Source: Buxus sempervirens (taxonomy: Eukaryota; Streptophyta; Magnoliopsida; Buxales; Buxaceae). From it: a stretch of DNA of 64,000 nt. The stretch is taken from the NCBI GenBank assembly GCA_947561395.2, contig OX387189.1, positions 19,406,329-19,470,328 on the forward strand, written 5' to 3'. Shown in pieces: positions 23,606-34,843 of this stretch. The position numbers and the translations under genes were made by a program. The notes under the pieces were generated by a model, which saw nothing but the letters and a program-made list of their open reading frames with translations, had not been told where the DNA came from and searched no databases. Position 1 is the first letter of the stretch; each line of letters begins with the position of its first letter.

Positions 23606-23902
23606 AGCATATGATCCCTGCACCGAGAAGCATTCAAAGTTGTACTTTAATCACCCAAAAGTGCAGAAGGCACTCCATGCCAATGTAACTGGGATATCCT
23701 ATCCTTGGAATACATGCAGGTACAACTACTACCTAAAAAAATATATTGGAATTTTGTTTGTATATATTAGAAATTTTCGTTGTGCTGACCCAGTTTATCC
23801 CTGTTGCAGTGATATCATTGAGAAATATTGGGTAGATTCTCCATTATCCATGCTTCCTAGATCAAGAACTTATATGTGGGGTTTAAGGATATGGGTAATC
23901 AG
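23606..23902 (+). pseudogene. Captured serine carboxypeptidase-like (SCPL) fragment
   Basis: Two exons remain. The first (about 23606-23719) encodes YDPCTEKHSKLYFNHPKVQK and ALHANVTGISYPWNTC, a hallmark of class II SCPL enzymes, and ends at a GT donor. The second (23810-23902), after a TTGCAG acceptor, continues in frame as SDIIEKYWVDSPLSMLP and then decays: the expected stretch before GLRIWV is scrambled, and the expected FSGDTD that carries the catalytic Asp is absent. SCPLs are secreted or vacuolar hydrolases or acyltransferases. This piece lies plus-strand inside the minus-strand TnpA-like gene, next to a solo LTR. It cannot make an enzyme. Confidence 0.8.
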
Positions 23903-24495
23903 GTTAAGTTTTTACATTTCATTTCTCAGACAAGATTGCTATAATGTGGAAGGCAAAATTGGCTAAACTCTAAATATTCACTAATTTAAGTTAAATGTGT
24001 TCGAGCATGTAATCTACTAATTCACCAAATCTTCCAGCAATGTTCATCTATGAAGACCTTTCTATCCCCTAGATCAAGAAACAAGCTCATGAATGAATAT
24101 ACATCTTATTTTCTGGTAGTAAGGACTTGGGACTCCATTTCTTGACATTCCATTAGCTTGTTTCTTCACATGATAAAGAATAGCCAATCCAAGAAAGCTG
24201 GTTGGTAATTTTTTTTTCCTTTTAACCATATCCCAATTGTGTAACTACTAGATGATAAAATGTGAGATTTTTCTGGTTCAAGTTTGAGATAAGATATATG
24301 GATCAAATATACTACTATGCTTGAGAAACATAACAAATAGTACACAACATACTATGAATTAAATGGGTAGACTTATTGGTACTTTTTATATGACAATCCA
24401 ATTGATGAAGAAGGAATAGAGAGAGGCATAAATTCTATTTACCTTGATTATTTTAAGCTAACATACTCCGAACTCTTTCAAGAAATAGATATTTG
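23903..24495. other. CACTA interior without recognisable gene
   Basis: AT-rich sequence between the SCPL fragment and the TnpA-like exons. No domain, repeat or element boundary was recognised; it may be intron. Confidence 0.4.
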
Positions 24496-25259
24496 AGCTT
24501 GACCAAATGAAATAAACTTTTGTTATACCTGTTCGTTTCTGACCCTAGCAAAGCTCTTTGTCCTAGCTGTATGAGTAAGCGTCTGGTTGGCACAATTATT
24601 TTTATTCCTTGATGAAACATTCTGCAACATACAAAATATTAAGTCAATAAAACCACTGCGGTAGCTTTAGAAGACATATTAACTAATTAATAAATTACCT
24701 GTGCGCTTTGTGAGTTCTAGTACTCTACTACAACTGCCCACTTCTCCTCTACCACATCTAGTGGACGATGACTTATACGTTCAGCATTTGTTGTGTATGG
24801 ATCGTAATGGTTCAGCTTCAAATCAGACTTATAGTCCCTCCATTTCTTATTAATTGATTGCATGACAAAGTCCCATAATCTATCATCAATCTCAAACTTT
24901 TCCTACGGTGCATAACAATTGTAATTTTGAAAGTTAACACCAATTCACTAAATATATGAAAATTTTGAGCAATTAACTACACTAAAATTTATGCTTTTTT
25001 TTTACCTTTATAAGTTGCGACGCTCGCTTTTTCTCAGTATCTCCTACTACTTGCCAATCAAAGCTGTCCAAGGGTATAACACGTCCATCACGTGCCAGTG
25101 TCCCACAAAAACTAGATAATTTGGAGGCATTTGGTCCAATTGGCTGCCCTAATTCATCTACATAGATGGTTAACTTTTCTTCAGATCAAAGTTTTTGTAA
25201 ACCAAGGCATCTAATAGGGCCTCTACCCCTCCTAGCTGCCCCACCCTCTACCATCTAAT

Positions 25260-26692
25260 TGGTGGATCAATTAGTGCAGGTTACTGGATTCACAGTAGCC
25301 ACCTTGCTAGTTAAGTACTTGGGACTTCCTTTAGTGTCCACTAAACTTTCCAAAACCGATTGTGACCCCCTCATTAACCATATAAGGGCCAAAGCACAAG
25401 GATGGAAAGGGAGGTGTTTGTCGTACGCTGGGAGGCTTTTAAAAGTAAAGTCTGTGTTATTCTCCATCAAAGTGCATTGGTTAACAGTGTTTATCCTACC
25501 AAAGAGTGTGATTAAGGAGCTGGAGTTAATCTGTAGGAGATTCTTATGGACCGGTCCTGATCTTAACTACAGAAAGGTAATCCCAATCAGTTGGGACGTT
25601 GCATGTACTCCAAAGAAGGAAGGAGGGCTTGGACTATACAACATCAATCTTTGGAACAAGGCTGCTATTATCAGGTACGTGTGGCTTATAGCTAGCCATT
25701 CTACTACCTTGTGGGTTAAATGGGTACAAAAGCATCTCATTCGACACCATAATTTCTGGGCCATGAGTATCCCAAATGGAGCTTCCTGGGTATGGAAAAA
25801 AGTGTTGAAGGCAAGGGGAGTTGCTGGCCCTCTTATAAAAAAGAGGGTGTTTAATGGTAAATCTACTTCTTTATGGTTTGATAACTGGCATCCAGCAGGT
25901 CCTTTGGTGGAGAGGTATGGAACAAGAATTATATATGATACAGGGCTGCTCGTGCACGCTTGTGTGGATGAAATCATACAGAATGATGCATGGAACACAC
26001 CGGTCACCGTCTCCATGGATCTGATTGATATATGGAGGAGATTACCTGAGCTGCCATCCCTTGATAGTAGTCAGGAGGACAGTACTATCTGGACGCCGAC
26101 AAGTAATACTGTTTTTGACATCAAATCGGCTTACTTGGCTCTTGATGGCCACAGAGGTAATGTCCCTTGGTTCCACTTAGTATGGTTCCCTCTTGCTGTA
26201 CCCAGACATGCTTTTATCCTTTGGCTAGCAATCCATCACAGACTACTAACTCGTGAAAGGCTCTTAAAGTGGGGTATCATACAGCAGCAGATTTGTGTTC
26301 TATGTAGAGAGCATGATGAGAATCACGACCACTTATTCTTTGAGTGTAAATTCAGCAAACAATTATGGCAGAAAGTGTTAGCTTTAAATGGCTTTGTGTA
26401 TCAGAATAGAAACTGGTCGGACTGGATTGCATGGGCACAATTAAGGTTTGTCAAATCTGATCCCATTCGAACCACTGCTAGAGTATCTCTTGGAGCAGCT
26501 GTGTATAACATATGGAGGGAGCGAAACCGGGGCATTTTCAGGAATAGTTATCTACCTCATGAAGTCATTTTGAGTCATATCTATGCAAATGTCCAAGTCA
26601 AGCTCCACAACAAGGACTGTATGGTTAAGGACACACCAAGAAACAGGAATATAGTGAGGGATTGGGGGCTGGATTGGCTTTTCGGAGTATAG
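25260..26692 (+). CDS. Truncated LINE ORF2: thumb region and zinc-binding domain
   Basis: Open frame of 477 residues starting within the RT after the catalytic site: it begins LVQVTGFTVATLLVKYLGLP, so the FADD motif and the endonuclease were never copied in. It retains SYAGRLLKVKSVLFSI, a central WFDNWHPAGPL block and a zf-RVT-type domain (CVLCREHDENHDHLFFEC, near residue 350). It cannot be catalytic. The long open frame suggests a recent insertion. The GTG at 25259 is partly target-site sequence, so there is no natural start. Confidence 0.88.
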
Positions 26693-26921
26693 TTGGAGTG
26701 TTTGTTTCTACTTTAGTTTTTTGGCTCTCTTGTAATTGAGCCTGTTTCTTGATGCCCATGTATCAGTGTTTTGAATAGGTCTTGTTATGGCAGGTTGCCC
26801 ACATAGATGGCAGCTGCCTTGTCCCTTCCCGTGTTTGTCGAGAGTCCTCTCTAGTGTCTTATCTCCATTGTACATTTTTCTTTATTAATATACTTTTTGG
26901 CTTACCATCCAAAAAAAAAAA
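25260..26921 (+). mobile_element. 5'-truncated LINE, TSD ATCTAAT
   Basis: It is bounded by ATCTAAT at 25253-25259 and 26922-26928 and ends in a poly(A) of about 12 (26910-26921). It inserted at the start codon region of the TnpA-like gene. The 3' UTR tail (TTTTTGGCTTACCATCC before the A run) is related to the other LINEs. Confidence 0.9.
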
Positions 26922-28437
26922 ATCTAATAAAATACACTATATGCTGTCAAAAACAAAATCATACAAGTCAATAACAAGCTGAAAATGTAGAGGCATTGAT
27001 TGTTAGTTACTTTAATTGGATTTTCCAACATATCTTTTATAGGAGAAAATAGTGTGTCATATACTACACAATTCAAGACAAAAATGAAGTGCAAAGTTTA
27101 ATTTTTGAGGGGTATCAATCAAATACAATTCATTTCCTGGTCATCATCAGAATCTAATCCCTATTCGTTATGAACGGGATCAGTAAGAATCAACTGTTGT
27201 TCTATGATCATGTGAGAATGAACATCAACTCTTATGCCAGGTATGTCTTCCCTTGCCCAACTCAACCCATCAACCTCTTCTTCATTATCTGTTACAAGTT
27301 GGGTAGCATATGACTCGCACTCAATGCGATGATCATCATTCGTGGTCAACTCAAACAAGTCTCTCGGCTTAGTCTTGATAACAACATTCCACTCTTCATC
27401 GATTGGATCCACCACATAGAAAACTTGCTCAGCTTGAGATGCGAACCCAAACGGATCATCCATAACGTGTTGACCAGTATATAATAACCGTTTGAAGTTC
27501 ACAAGTGTGAATCCTAACTCATCTGTCTTAATGCCTCTTCCTTGTATCATAATATCAACCAAATCACACTTAAACAACACATGTCTAAGCTGCTCTGAAT
27601 ATGCAAATTCGAGCACATCTGTCCGACGCCCGTAAAAATACATGTAACTTGTAATTGGATTTTAATCTTTCGTACTAGTGTAGCTAGTAGTACTTGCTTT
27701 TACCACAACACCGCTATTCTGACTCTTTGAAATTTTCTCTTTCTCCAGCGTACAAAAACGATATCCATTACTTATGTATCCCTTGAATCTTTTTGCCATA
27801 GATTGTGGTCCCTGTGACAACAACATAATGTCCTCAGAGACGGTACTATTTGATGCTTTTTGTAACGCCCTGGATCCGAGTTACGTATAAAAACCATAAC
27901 TCATCTCCAGAGGTTAATATGTAACACGGGATCGCAATATCAGAGTGAAGGAAAAACATGAATACGACAATAACTATATAACAGAGTGCGCTAAAATAAT
28001 CCCAAACGGAAATAAACTCACATGACCAAGTAACTACCCGCAAGTATCGTCCTCTCCAGGAGCAGCTGAAAACAAAACAAAACAATATGGAATGAGATAC
28101 GAATATCCCAATGAGCAGCACATGCATGCACAAATACATTTAGTTCAGTTCTAAAACATGCCACGGTTATAAATCATATACAATGATGATAACATGCATA
28201 TTCCGAATAATCAGACTAAACTTTGATAATCCAATTTATATCAGTGCTGAAAACCATCAGGTAAATCAAGCAATAACAATCCGTTTCCAATCCCGAAGAT
28301 ATCGATAAAATAATGATTAACTAACAACAACATAGCGAATAACCATGATTTCGTATCTCAAGATATAATTCCGGATATACCAATGTCATATAACACAAAG
28401 TCTTCTCATAACCATGCCCACGCCTCCAAATGTATAT

Positions 28438-28832
28438 CCGGCCTACTCAGGGTTTCGGATATTGAAATGATTATGTCATCCAATGCCGGCCTACTTAGGG
28501 TTTCGGCATTGACAACACCGAACCACTCAGGGTCACGATGCTGCTCTTCATCGGCGGGAGATAAAAATACCCAATAACTGGTAAACAATATTCCATGAAC
28601 CATAAATACCAACAAACCAGCGAATAAAACATATCACGTCAAACAAAATCAAATACCAACATTGGTCAATGTCATGTAGTTGTTTACATTGGTTAATTGA
28701 CATGCCAAGTAGACACTCCACACCTCCATGTACACAATTCCGGCCTACTTAGGGTTTCGGAACTCTGAAATGACGGCCTACTCAAGGTTTCGTCATCCAA
28801 TACCAGCCTACTCCCCGGGTTTCAGCATTGAC
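28438..28832. repeat. CCGGCCTACT-type interspersed units in the solo LTR
   Basis: Units of the form CCGGCCTACTCAGGGTTTCGG recur near 28438, 28484, 28741, 28773 and 28805. Each is followed by a word that inverts the one before it (for example ATATCCGG..CGGATAT, AATGCCGG..CGGCATT), so every unit can fold into its own stem. They are spaced irregularly and separated by unique DNA. Confidence 0.8.
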
Positions 28833-30579
28833 AACCAGGGATTCTGGCTGCTCTACACCGGTCGTGGCAACACACAAGGCCATGCAATTACACCAACGAA
28901 GCAATAACATCACATTACTAAGGTTAGACTCTGGATCCAGGACAAGCTAAACCAGCAGTAAATATAAAACTAGAAAATCAACCCAATGTGTTTTCCATCA
29001 TGTAAAACTGACATATAGATCAACATGTTCAAGTGAATCATTCCTAAAGTGTACCGTGCATTTGAAGATGAACTATCATAATAGTGTAGATGCATTTCAG
29101 CAAAATAAATATGGTTTCAAAACTGACTTTTCAGAAATAAACACATTATACAGAAACAATTACAGTATCCAAACTTCGATTAAACATAAATTAGCAAACA
29201 GCTCCTAGATTCTCAATTTCGCTTTCATAAACCAAATCAATCAAAACGAATGCCATAAAAGCCTCAAAACACACCTTGGATGAGTGGAATAGTCTTAGGA
29301 TCCCCTACAAGGTCACCATACCATAAAGCAATCAATTCCAAGACAAAAAGTTTTGGACATCAAAATATTCTAAGTCTGGTTAAAAACGTTGACTTTTGGT
29401 ATATAATTTTTCTAGACAAATCTACAAGGAGTTTCGAGCTCAAATTTTGGTTGTAGTCTATTGAAGGGTAAACACATCTCCTAGAATTTTATGGGCTTCT
29501 GAATCACTCATCTGGGTATCAAACCCAAAACGGGTTTTTTGATAAAAACCGGGAAAACTAGAAATTTAGGCATGAACTGGAAAGTTGACTTTTTATTGGC
29601 TTGGAATTAAACCTTGGAAGTATTTTTATTGGTTCCAAATGGGGGGTAAAACCTTATTTATATGTAAAGACTTAAGTAAATGGAGCAATAAATACACATG
29701 ACATTTACTTAAATGTCTTTCATGTAATTAAGGGGCTGTTTTCAACAATTCAAACTCATTTGATCCATCTACACCTAGGTTTATACAAATTCATAAACTA
29801 ATAAGCATCCTAACATTTCAATAACACTAAGTTAGTTTCCATAGGTTAGTTTTTATGATGTAATACCATCAAATTTTGGTTGTATACAATTAGCCGCACT
29901 TAAGGTAAACATTTGGGTGGGTGCGCTGACCTCGGGACGGTTGGCGCGAGGTAGGCGCGAGATAGGTGTGAGGTAGGCGCATCCACATCTTCCTATGCGC
30001 CAAGCTAAAGTCGTTGGCGCCAGGTCGGCGCGAGCTCGGTGAACACCCTTTACGATTTTCGACTTTCTGTTATCGTGAAATCTCTATGACTGGCCTTGTT
30101 CTAAGCCTCTGTGACAATTTTCCTAGGTTTCTACCATCCCCGAAAGATGTTTAAACAGGTTTCGAATTTAATCTAAACACATCAAAATTTATCTCTAAAA
30201 TCCTTCCAAAAATCCACGTTCGAAAACTATATTTTCCAGAAGTTATGCATTACGACTAAACTGGGAAATCAAAACCAAAACCACCGAACTAAAACGATGC
30301 TACTCACCTGATTCGAATACCCCCAAGGTCAGCAACTCCAAGACTTCAACTGAGCACCAACGGCAGCGATTCTCACTCCAAAATCTCTGCCGCTCACCTC
30401 CGATCCCAAAAGTTCTAGATCTGATCGCATAGACAAATTGACCGAACCTCTGATCCTGAACACTTCGATCGACAGGAAACCTCACGTCTGCTCCTCTCCA
30501 AAACCCTAGAACTCCAGCCGCAGTTTTCTTCAAACTCAAAGTATGCGAAAAGAAAAACCTACGACCGAAATACCTTAAG

Positions 30580-30587
30580 TATTTATA
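30580..30587 (-). promoter_or_regulatory. Candidate LTR TATA box
   Basis: Minus strand TATAAATA, about 440 bp inside the solo LTR from its 5' end. Confidence 0.4.
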
Positions 30588-32577
30588 GTTCCCTTAATGA
30601 TTCTCTGCCTGCTCACCTACACATATCCATACATGCATAGCCCTTAGCCGTTTGATCTAATGAAAAGATGCTCTGCATAATCAACCACATATATCCAACC
30701 TTTTTATTTAACGACTGAATTCTAGAAGCATATTAATTCAAATTAATATTAACACATTACTCACCTTAAATCAAATCTAGCTTCACGCCCAATGTCTTGA
30801 ATCCCCAATATACCCCTGCTTGCTACAATACCAAACCACCAACCCCACTAATGAAACTAAATTAACGGATTTGACCTTTTTAATAATTTCTCCTATATTA
30901 CTTAGTTTATTATTATTATATATATTTTTAATTCCCTTTTCTCTATTTCTAAGATTTTCCATTAATTAAACTAATTAACAACAAAATCTAATATTTTTAA
31001 TGTTATTAAAAATTCGGTATTTTACACTTTTAGTGTCTCAACCTATAAATAAGCGACCAAGTAGGTTAAGAAATGCAATATTAAACAACACATGTGGAGC
31101 TATAAATGTATGCGGAAAATCATTTCGTACATGTTCTTTAAACCACTGCATGAATTCATCATTATGTTTCTTTTGTATATTGTGTTCCCTTGCCCTTGGA
31201 GTGAACATCTTAAGAAGGCTAAGATGACGCTCGTAATGTAAAGTACAATGATTAATTCAAAGAATATGAATATATTGTAATATATACAAACAAATGGATG
31301 AGGTAAGCAAGTAACTTCTTACTTTCGAAAACTTGCAACCCTATCGTCATTGAAAACCACATAACGATGCGCTTGTGCCCACTCAATATTGGATAGTTTA
31401 TATGGTTGGGCACTTCCAAGTGCAGTTTCATCATAGTTTCTTTGTGGCCGATTAGTTCTGGATTCTACATTGGTTAAGTATTGGGAACAGAATGCCATAC
31501 ATTCTTCCACAATATTTAACAATGTGGATGAAGTGCGTGTCTAATACCCATGTCAACCAAATCCAAGCGCGCCTTAAAGTTGTCCTTGGTTTTTCCATCA
31601 ATATTTAACAATGTATCAAGCACGCTATCACAAACATTCTTCTCAATATGCATCATGTCCAAATTATGTTTCAACATGTTATCCCTCCAATATGACAATT
31701 CAAGAAATATGCTCTCTTTTTTTCCAATTAAAGGGCATCGCTCCTTTACCAGTGTTTTTAGAGTACTTCTTACTGGTATGATTCCCGAATACATGTAAAC
31801 TGCCCCTTAAGTGATCGAGAATATCCCACCCAATTAATCCTGTTGGAGCTTCCCTTGTATCTGTGGTACCATCGAAGGATTGTTTCTGCTTTCCAAACTT
31901 ATGATCAAGAGGTAGGAATCAACGATGACCCATATAACAGTGCTTCCGGCTATTACGCAAATACTTAGAACACATGTCTTTATGACAAGAAGGGCATGCA
32001 AGCTGTCCTTTCGTGTTCCAACTCGAAAGCATAGCGTACCCAGGGAAATCACTAATCGTCCAAATTAACCCTGCACGCAAAGTGAAGACCTCCTTTCTTG
32101 ACGCATCACATGTCCCAACCCCATAATCCCATAGGTCTTTTAACTCTTCTATAAGAGGTCGCAAGTACACATCAATATCATTTCCTAGACCCTTCGGCCC
32201 TGGTATGAGTAAAGAAAGGATCATGTTTGGTTGTTTCATGCACAACCAGGGTGGCAAGTTATATGGAATCAAAATAACTGGCCAAGTGTTGTGAGTGATA
32301 CTCATTGTTCTGAATGGATTGAAGCCGTCAGATGTATAAGACCCCAAATTTTCCTAAATATAAAAGTAAAATAATAATTAATATTGTTGAGGATTATTAT
32401 TGATAGAAATATTTATTAATGTAGGTGATATCATAATTAGTGGAGATCCAGAGTTGGGCGCAGATCCGACCGTCTGATCGTGAGATATCGAGGTATGGTC
32501 AATAGTTTAATTCTGATGAGTTGTGATTGGGCAAGGTACATTGAGTTTTATGTAAATGTGTTGCGTGGGATAGGAGA

Positions 32578-32587
32578 TATATAAATA
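32578..32587 (+). promoter_or_regulatory. Candidate LTR TATA box
   Basis: TATATAAATA lies 243 bp inside the LTR. The same word occurs on the minus strand at 3616-3625 in the related LTR. Confidence 0.42.
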
Positions 32588-33164
32588 CGTTAAAAATAAC
32601 CTAGGAGAATACGCTGGTATTCTATTCGTATACCTTTTTTTTTTTGCTGAGTACTCGACGGCCGCAGAATACAGAAGTCGCATAACTGAAGAAGAAAGGA
32701 AGAAGAAGAAGGAAAAAGGGAGAGTATTGCTTTGATATTCATCTCCCAGTGAAGAAGAGTAAACACTATTGGTTAGAGGAAGAAGAGGAGAAACGTTCGC
32801 AGGCGGTAGGCAACACTGTTTTGACGTTGGTTTTGTATTCATGATTGGTTTAATCTCCATTGCATGTTTTTATGTTGTATAGTCATGTATTTAGTTTGAT
32901 AACAACCTTATAAACATGATAGTATCGATTTGAGCATGAAAAATCGAGTTTTTGTATACTGTATGTTCATTTTTGGGAGACCGCCGAGCTTACTGTGCTC
33001 AGCGATCCTCAGCGCTCCCAGGCCCTCGTTGAAATAAGTAGACCACCCGAGACCGCCTACTAACTTATCGTCAGCGATCGATTTTTAACTACCGCCTACC
33101 TTAAACCGCTTGAGCGATCCTAGGCGATCCTGAGCGCTCTGTGCAAAAAATGCAGATTTTTGTA

Positions 33165-34843
33165 TTTTTTTTTTTGGAAGGTAAGTCCAAGTTGTATTAA
33201 TGAAATAGAAATTTACAATGAAGTGGCATCCTGGTTTAAACCAACCAGTGCCTTAAAGCAAGGCAAACAAATACAAGCCCCAACCCTGAGTAGAGTGAGA
33301 AAACAACTAGGCTAACTTAGTGAGCCAGTTCCCATGCTAATCAATCACCATGAAACCTATCACCATAAGGAGGGGAAGACAAACGCAATCAAAGGAAGTT
33401 TACATTAAGGCCCCATAAATGGCAAATAGATCTATTACGTGGAGTGTCCTTGACCACTTGCTTCAAACTTACTGCTTTCCCTCTGACGTCCATAAGGATG
33501 AGGGAGACCAAGTCAGTATAGTCCATTGCCTTGTTTTGGAAAATCCGTCTATTTCGCTCCCGCCATATGTGGTAAACCATGGCAGCCAAAGAAGTTCTTT
33601 TCAACCAAGCAATAATACTTTTACCCACCAAGCTATGAGAAGCCCATAGAACAGTTTGGTTCCAAGAAGTAGGAGTTCTATGCACATTATTGTAGCTCAT
33701 CACCGTCCTCCAAATGGAACTAGAGTAGGCACAAGAGAAAAGTAGGTGATTGAGGTCCTCATTGCTTGATCGGCAAAAGATACATGAGGAGGAGTTTAAG
33801 ACATGACGTTGTTGCAGCACATCTTGGGTAAGAAGCTTATTATTCAAGGCAAGCCACAAGATGAAGGCATGTCGGGGAATGTGATCCGAGAACCATACCA
33901 AGCACGACCAAGGGAGCTTTGGGCCTTGAGATCTGAGCACATGATAGGCACTCTTCAAGGAGAACTGAGAAGCAGCAAGAGGAATCCAGGTTACCTTATC
34001 AGGGAGAGCGGAGTTGGGCTTGGGAAGGTGACGTAGGCCGTCCCATGCTTCCAAGAGATCATGGGATTGAGCAACAGGGGGATCCCATTCTTCACCGAGC
34101 ACAATGGAGGAGACCTTAGCATCTTTAGATAGACCGGAGTCGTAAATGATCCGTTCACCATACTTGCTAAACAAGGAACCAAATGGGTGCCAGTTGTCAA
34201 ACCATAAGGATGAGCTTCTACCATCTCTAACTGTAACCTTAATGAGGTTATAAACCTTAACCCTCAAGCTGAGAATCTTGCGCCAGATCCATGAAGGTTG
34301 AGAGGGAACCTGTAATTGCCAAATGCTCCTGCCCTTCAAGGCAGTCTCAGAAACCCAGGAAAACCATAAAGATTTGTCAGCAGTAGCTATACGCCAAAGA
34401 TATTTAGTGATTGCAGCTTTGTTCCACAAGTGAATATCCAGGATTCCCACGCCCCCCTCATCCTTAGGGGCGCAAACAGCACTCCATTTGATGGGAACAA
34501 TTTTCTTAGTGAGATCAGGGCCAGACCAGAGGAACCGCCTACAAAGTCTTTCAATCTCATATAGAACCTGCTTTGGAAGCAAGAAGGTAGAGAGCCAGTG
34601 AATAGCAGTAGAGAATAGGACAGCTCTTACCAATTGGACTCGCCCTGCATAAGACAAGGATTTGGCCTTCCAGGATTGAATCCTAGCTTTGATTTTGAGG
34701 ATAAGAGGTTCACAATCAGCCACCTTCAGCTTTGAAGATAGAAGAGGTACACCCAAGTACTTGACTGGCAAGTTACCCATCTCCACTTCATAGGTAGTAG
34801 TGACAAGCTGCTGGATGTCAGTAGGAAATAAGATGTTGGCAAT
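33165..34843 (-). mobile_element. 5'-truncated LINE nested in the LTR
   Basis: The poly(A) is seen as a T run at 33165-33175, followed by TTGGAAGGTAAGTCC, the inverse of the tail shared by the LINEs here. LINE coding similarity stops near 34840. The flanks return to LTR sequence on both sides. No clear target duplication was read. Confidence 0.85.
33389..34840 (-). CDS. Truncated LINE ORF2: post-RT region and zinc-binding domain
   Basis: An open frame that continues upstream of the ATG at 34786 to about 34840 (FPTDIQQLVTTTYEVEMGNL), so the ATG is internal. It contains VKYLGVPLLSSKL, SYAGRVQLVRAVLFSTAIHW, WFDNWHPFGSLF and a zf-RVT-type domain (CIFCRSSNEDLNHLLFSC). The catalytic RT core and endonuclease are missing because of 5' truncation at insertion. 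No internal stop. It is related to the other LINE ORF2s in the window but clearly a different subfamily member. Confidence 0.87.
   Translation of the reverse strand, partial: ANILFPTDIQQLVTTTYEVEMGNLPVKYLGVPLLSSKLKVADCEPLILKIKARIQSWKAKSLSYAGRVQLVRAVLFSTAIHWLSTFLLPKQVLYEIERLCRRFLWSGPDLTKKIVPIKWSAVCAPKDEGGVGILDIHLWNKAAITKYLWRIATADKSLWFSWVSETALKGRSIWQLQVPSQPSWIWRKILSLRVKVYNLIKVTVRDGRSSSLWFDNWHPFGSLFSKYGERIIYDSGLSKDAKVSSIVLGEEWDPPVAQSHDLLEAWDGLRHLPKPNSALPDKVTWIPLAASQFSLKSAYHVLRSQGPKLPWSCLVWFSDHIPRHAFILWLALNNKLLTQDVLQQRHVLNSSSCIFCRSSNEDLNHLLFSCAYSSSIWRTVMSYNNVHRTPTSWNQTVLWASHSLVGKSIIAWLKRTSLAAMVYHIWRERNRRIFQNKAMDYTDLVSLILMDVRGKAVSLKQVVKDTPRNRSICHLWGLNVNFL

Larger units (their letters stand above)
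19315..25254 (-). pseudogene. TnpA-like CACTA protein (Transposase_24-type), broken
   Basis: Exons can be followed on the minus strand: start ATG at 25254-25252 (MVEGGAARRGRG), through LGQPIGPNASKLSSFCGTLA and SQLIK to about 25006; a second near 24902-24700 (FEIDDRLWDFVMQSINKKW); a third about 24621-24496; then 19910-19824 (SCAETFIRMHTRKDGTP) and 19704-19340 (RCCRLGHTPIRLWGG plus a coiled-coil-like Glu/Arg-rich tail). Such proteins bind the subterminal repeats. Damage includes an in-frame TGA at 25188-25186 soon after the start, a solo LTR (20455-23448) and a carboxypeptidase fragment in the intronic middle. A LINE duplicated the ATG region's ATCTAAT. Confidence 0.75.
27861..31026 (-). mobile_element. 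Solo LTR (3.2 kb), TSD CTTTT
   Basis: Plus-strand left end TGTAACGCCCTGG, right end ATTTTACA, so it lies on the minus strand. It is flanked by CTTTT at 27856-27860 and 31027-31031. It interrupts the TnpD-like gene. A family of CCGGCCTACTCAGGGTTTCGG units lies at 28440-28830, and a GC-rich GGCGCGAGGTAGGCGCGAG module at 29925-30050. Confidence 0.93.

Noticed and set aside
31516..31522. Normal intron in the TnpD-like gene
   Set aside because: No splice sites at the join and the DUF4218 core is absent, so deletion is the simpler reading.
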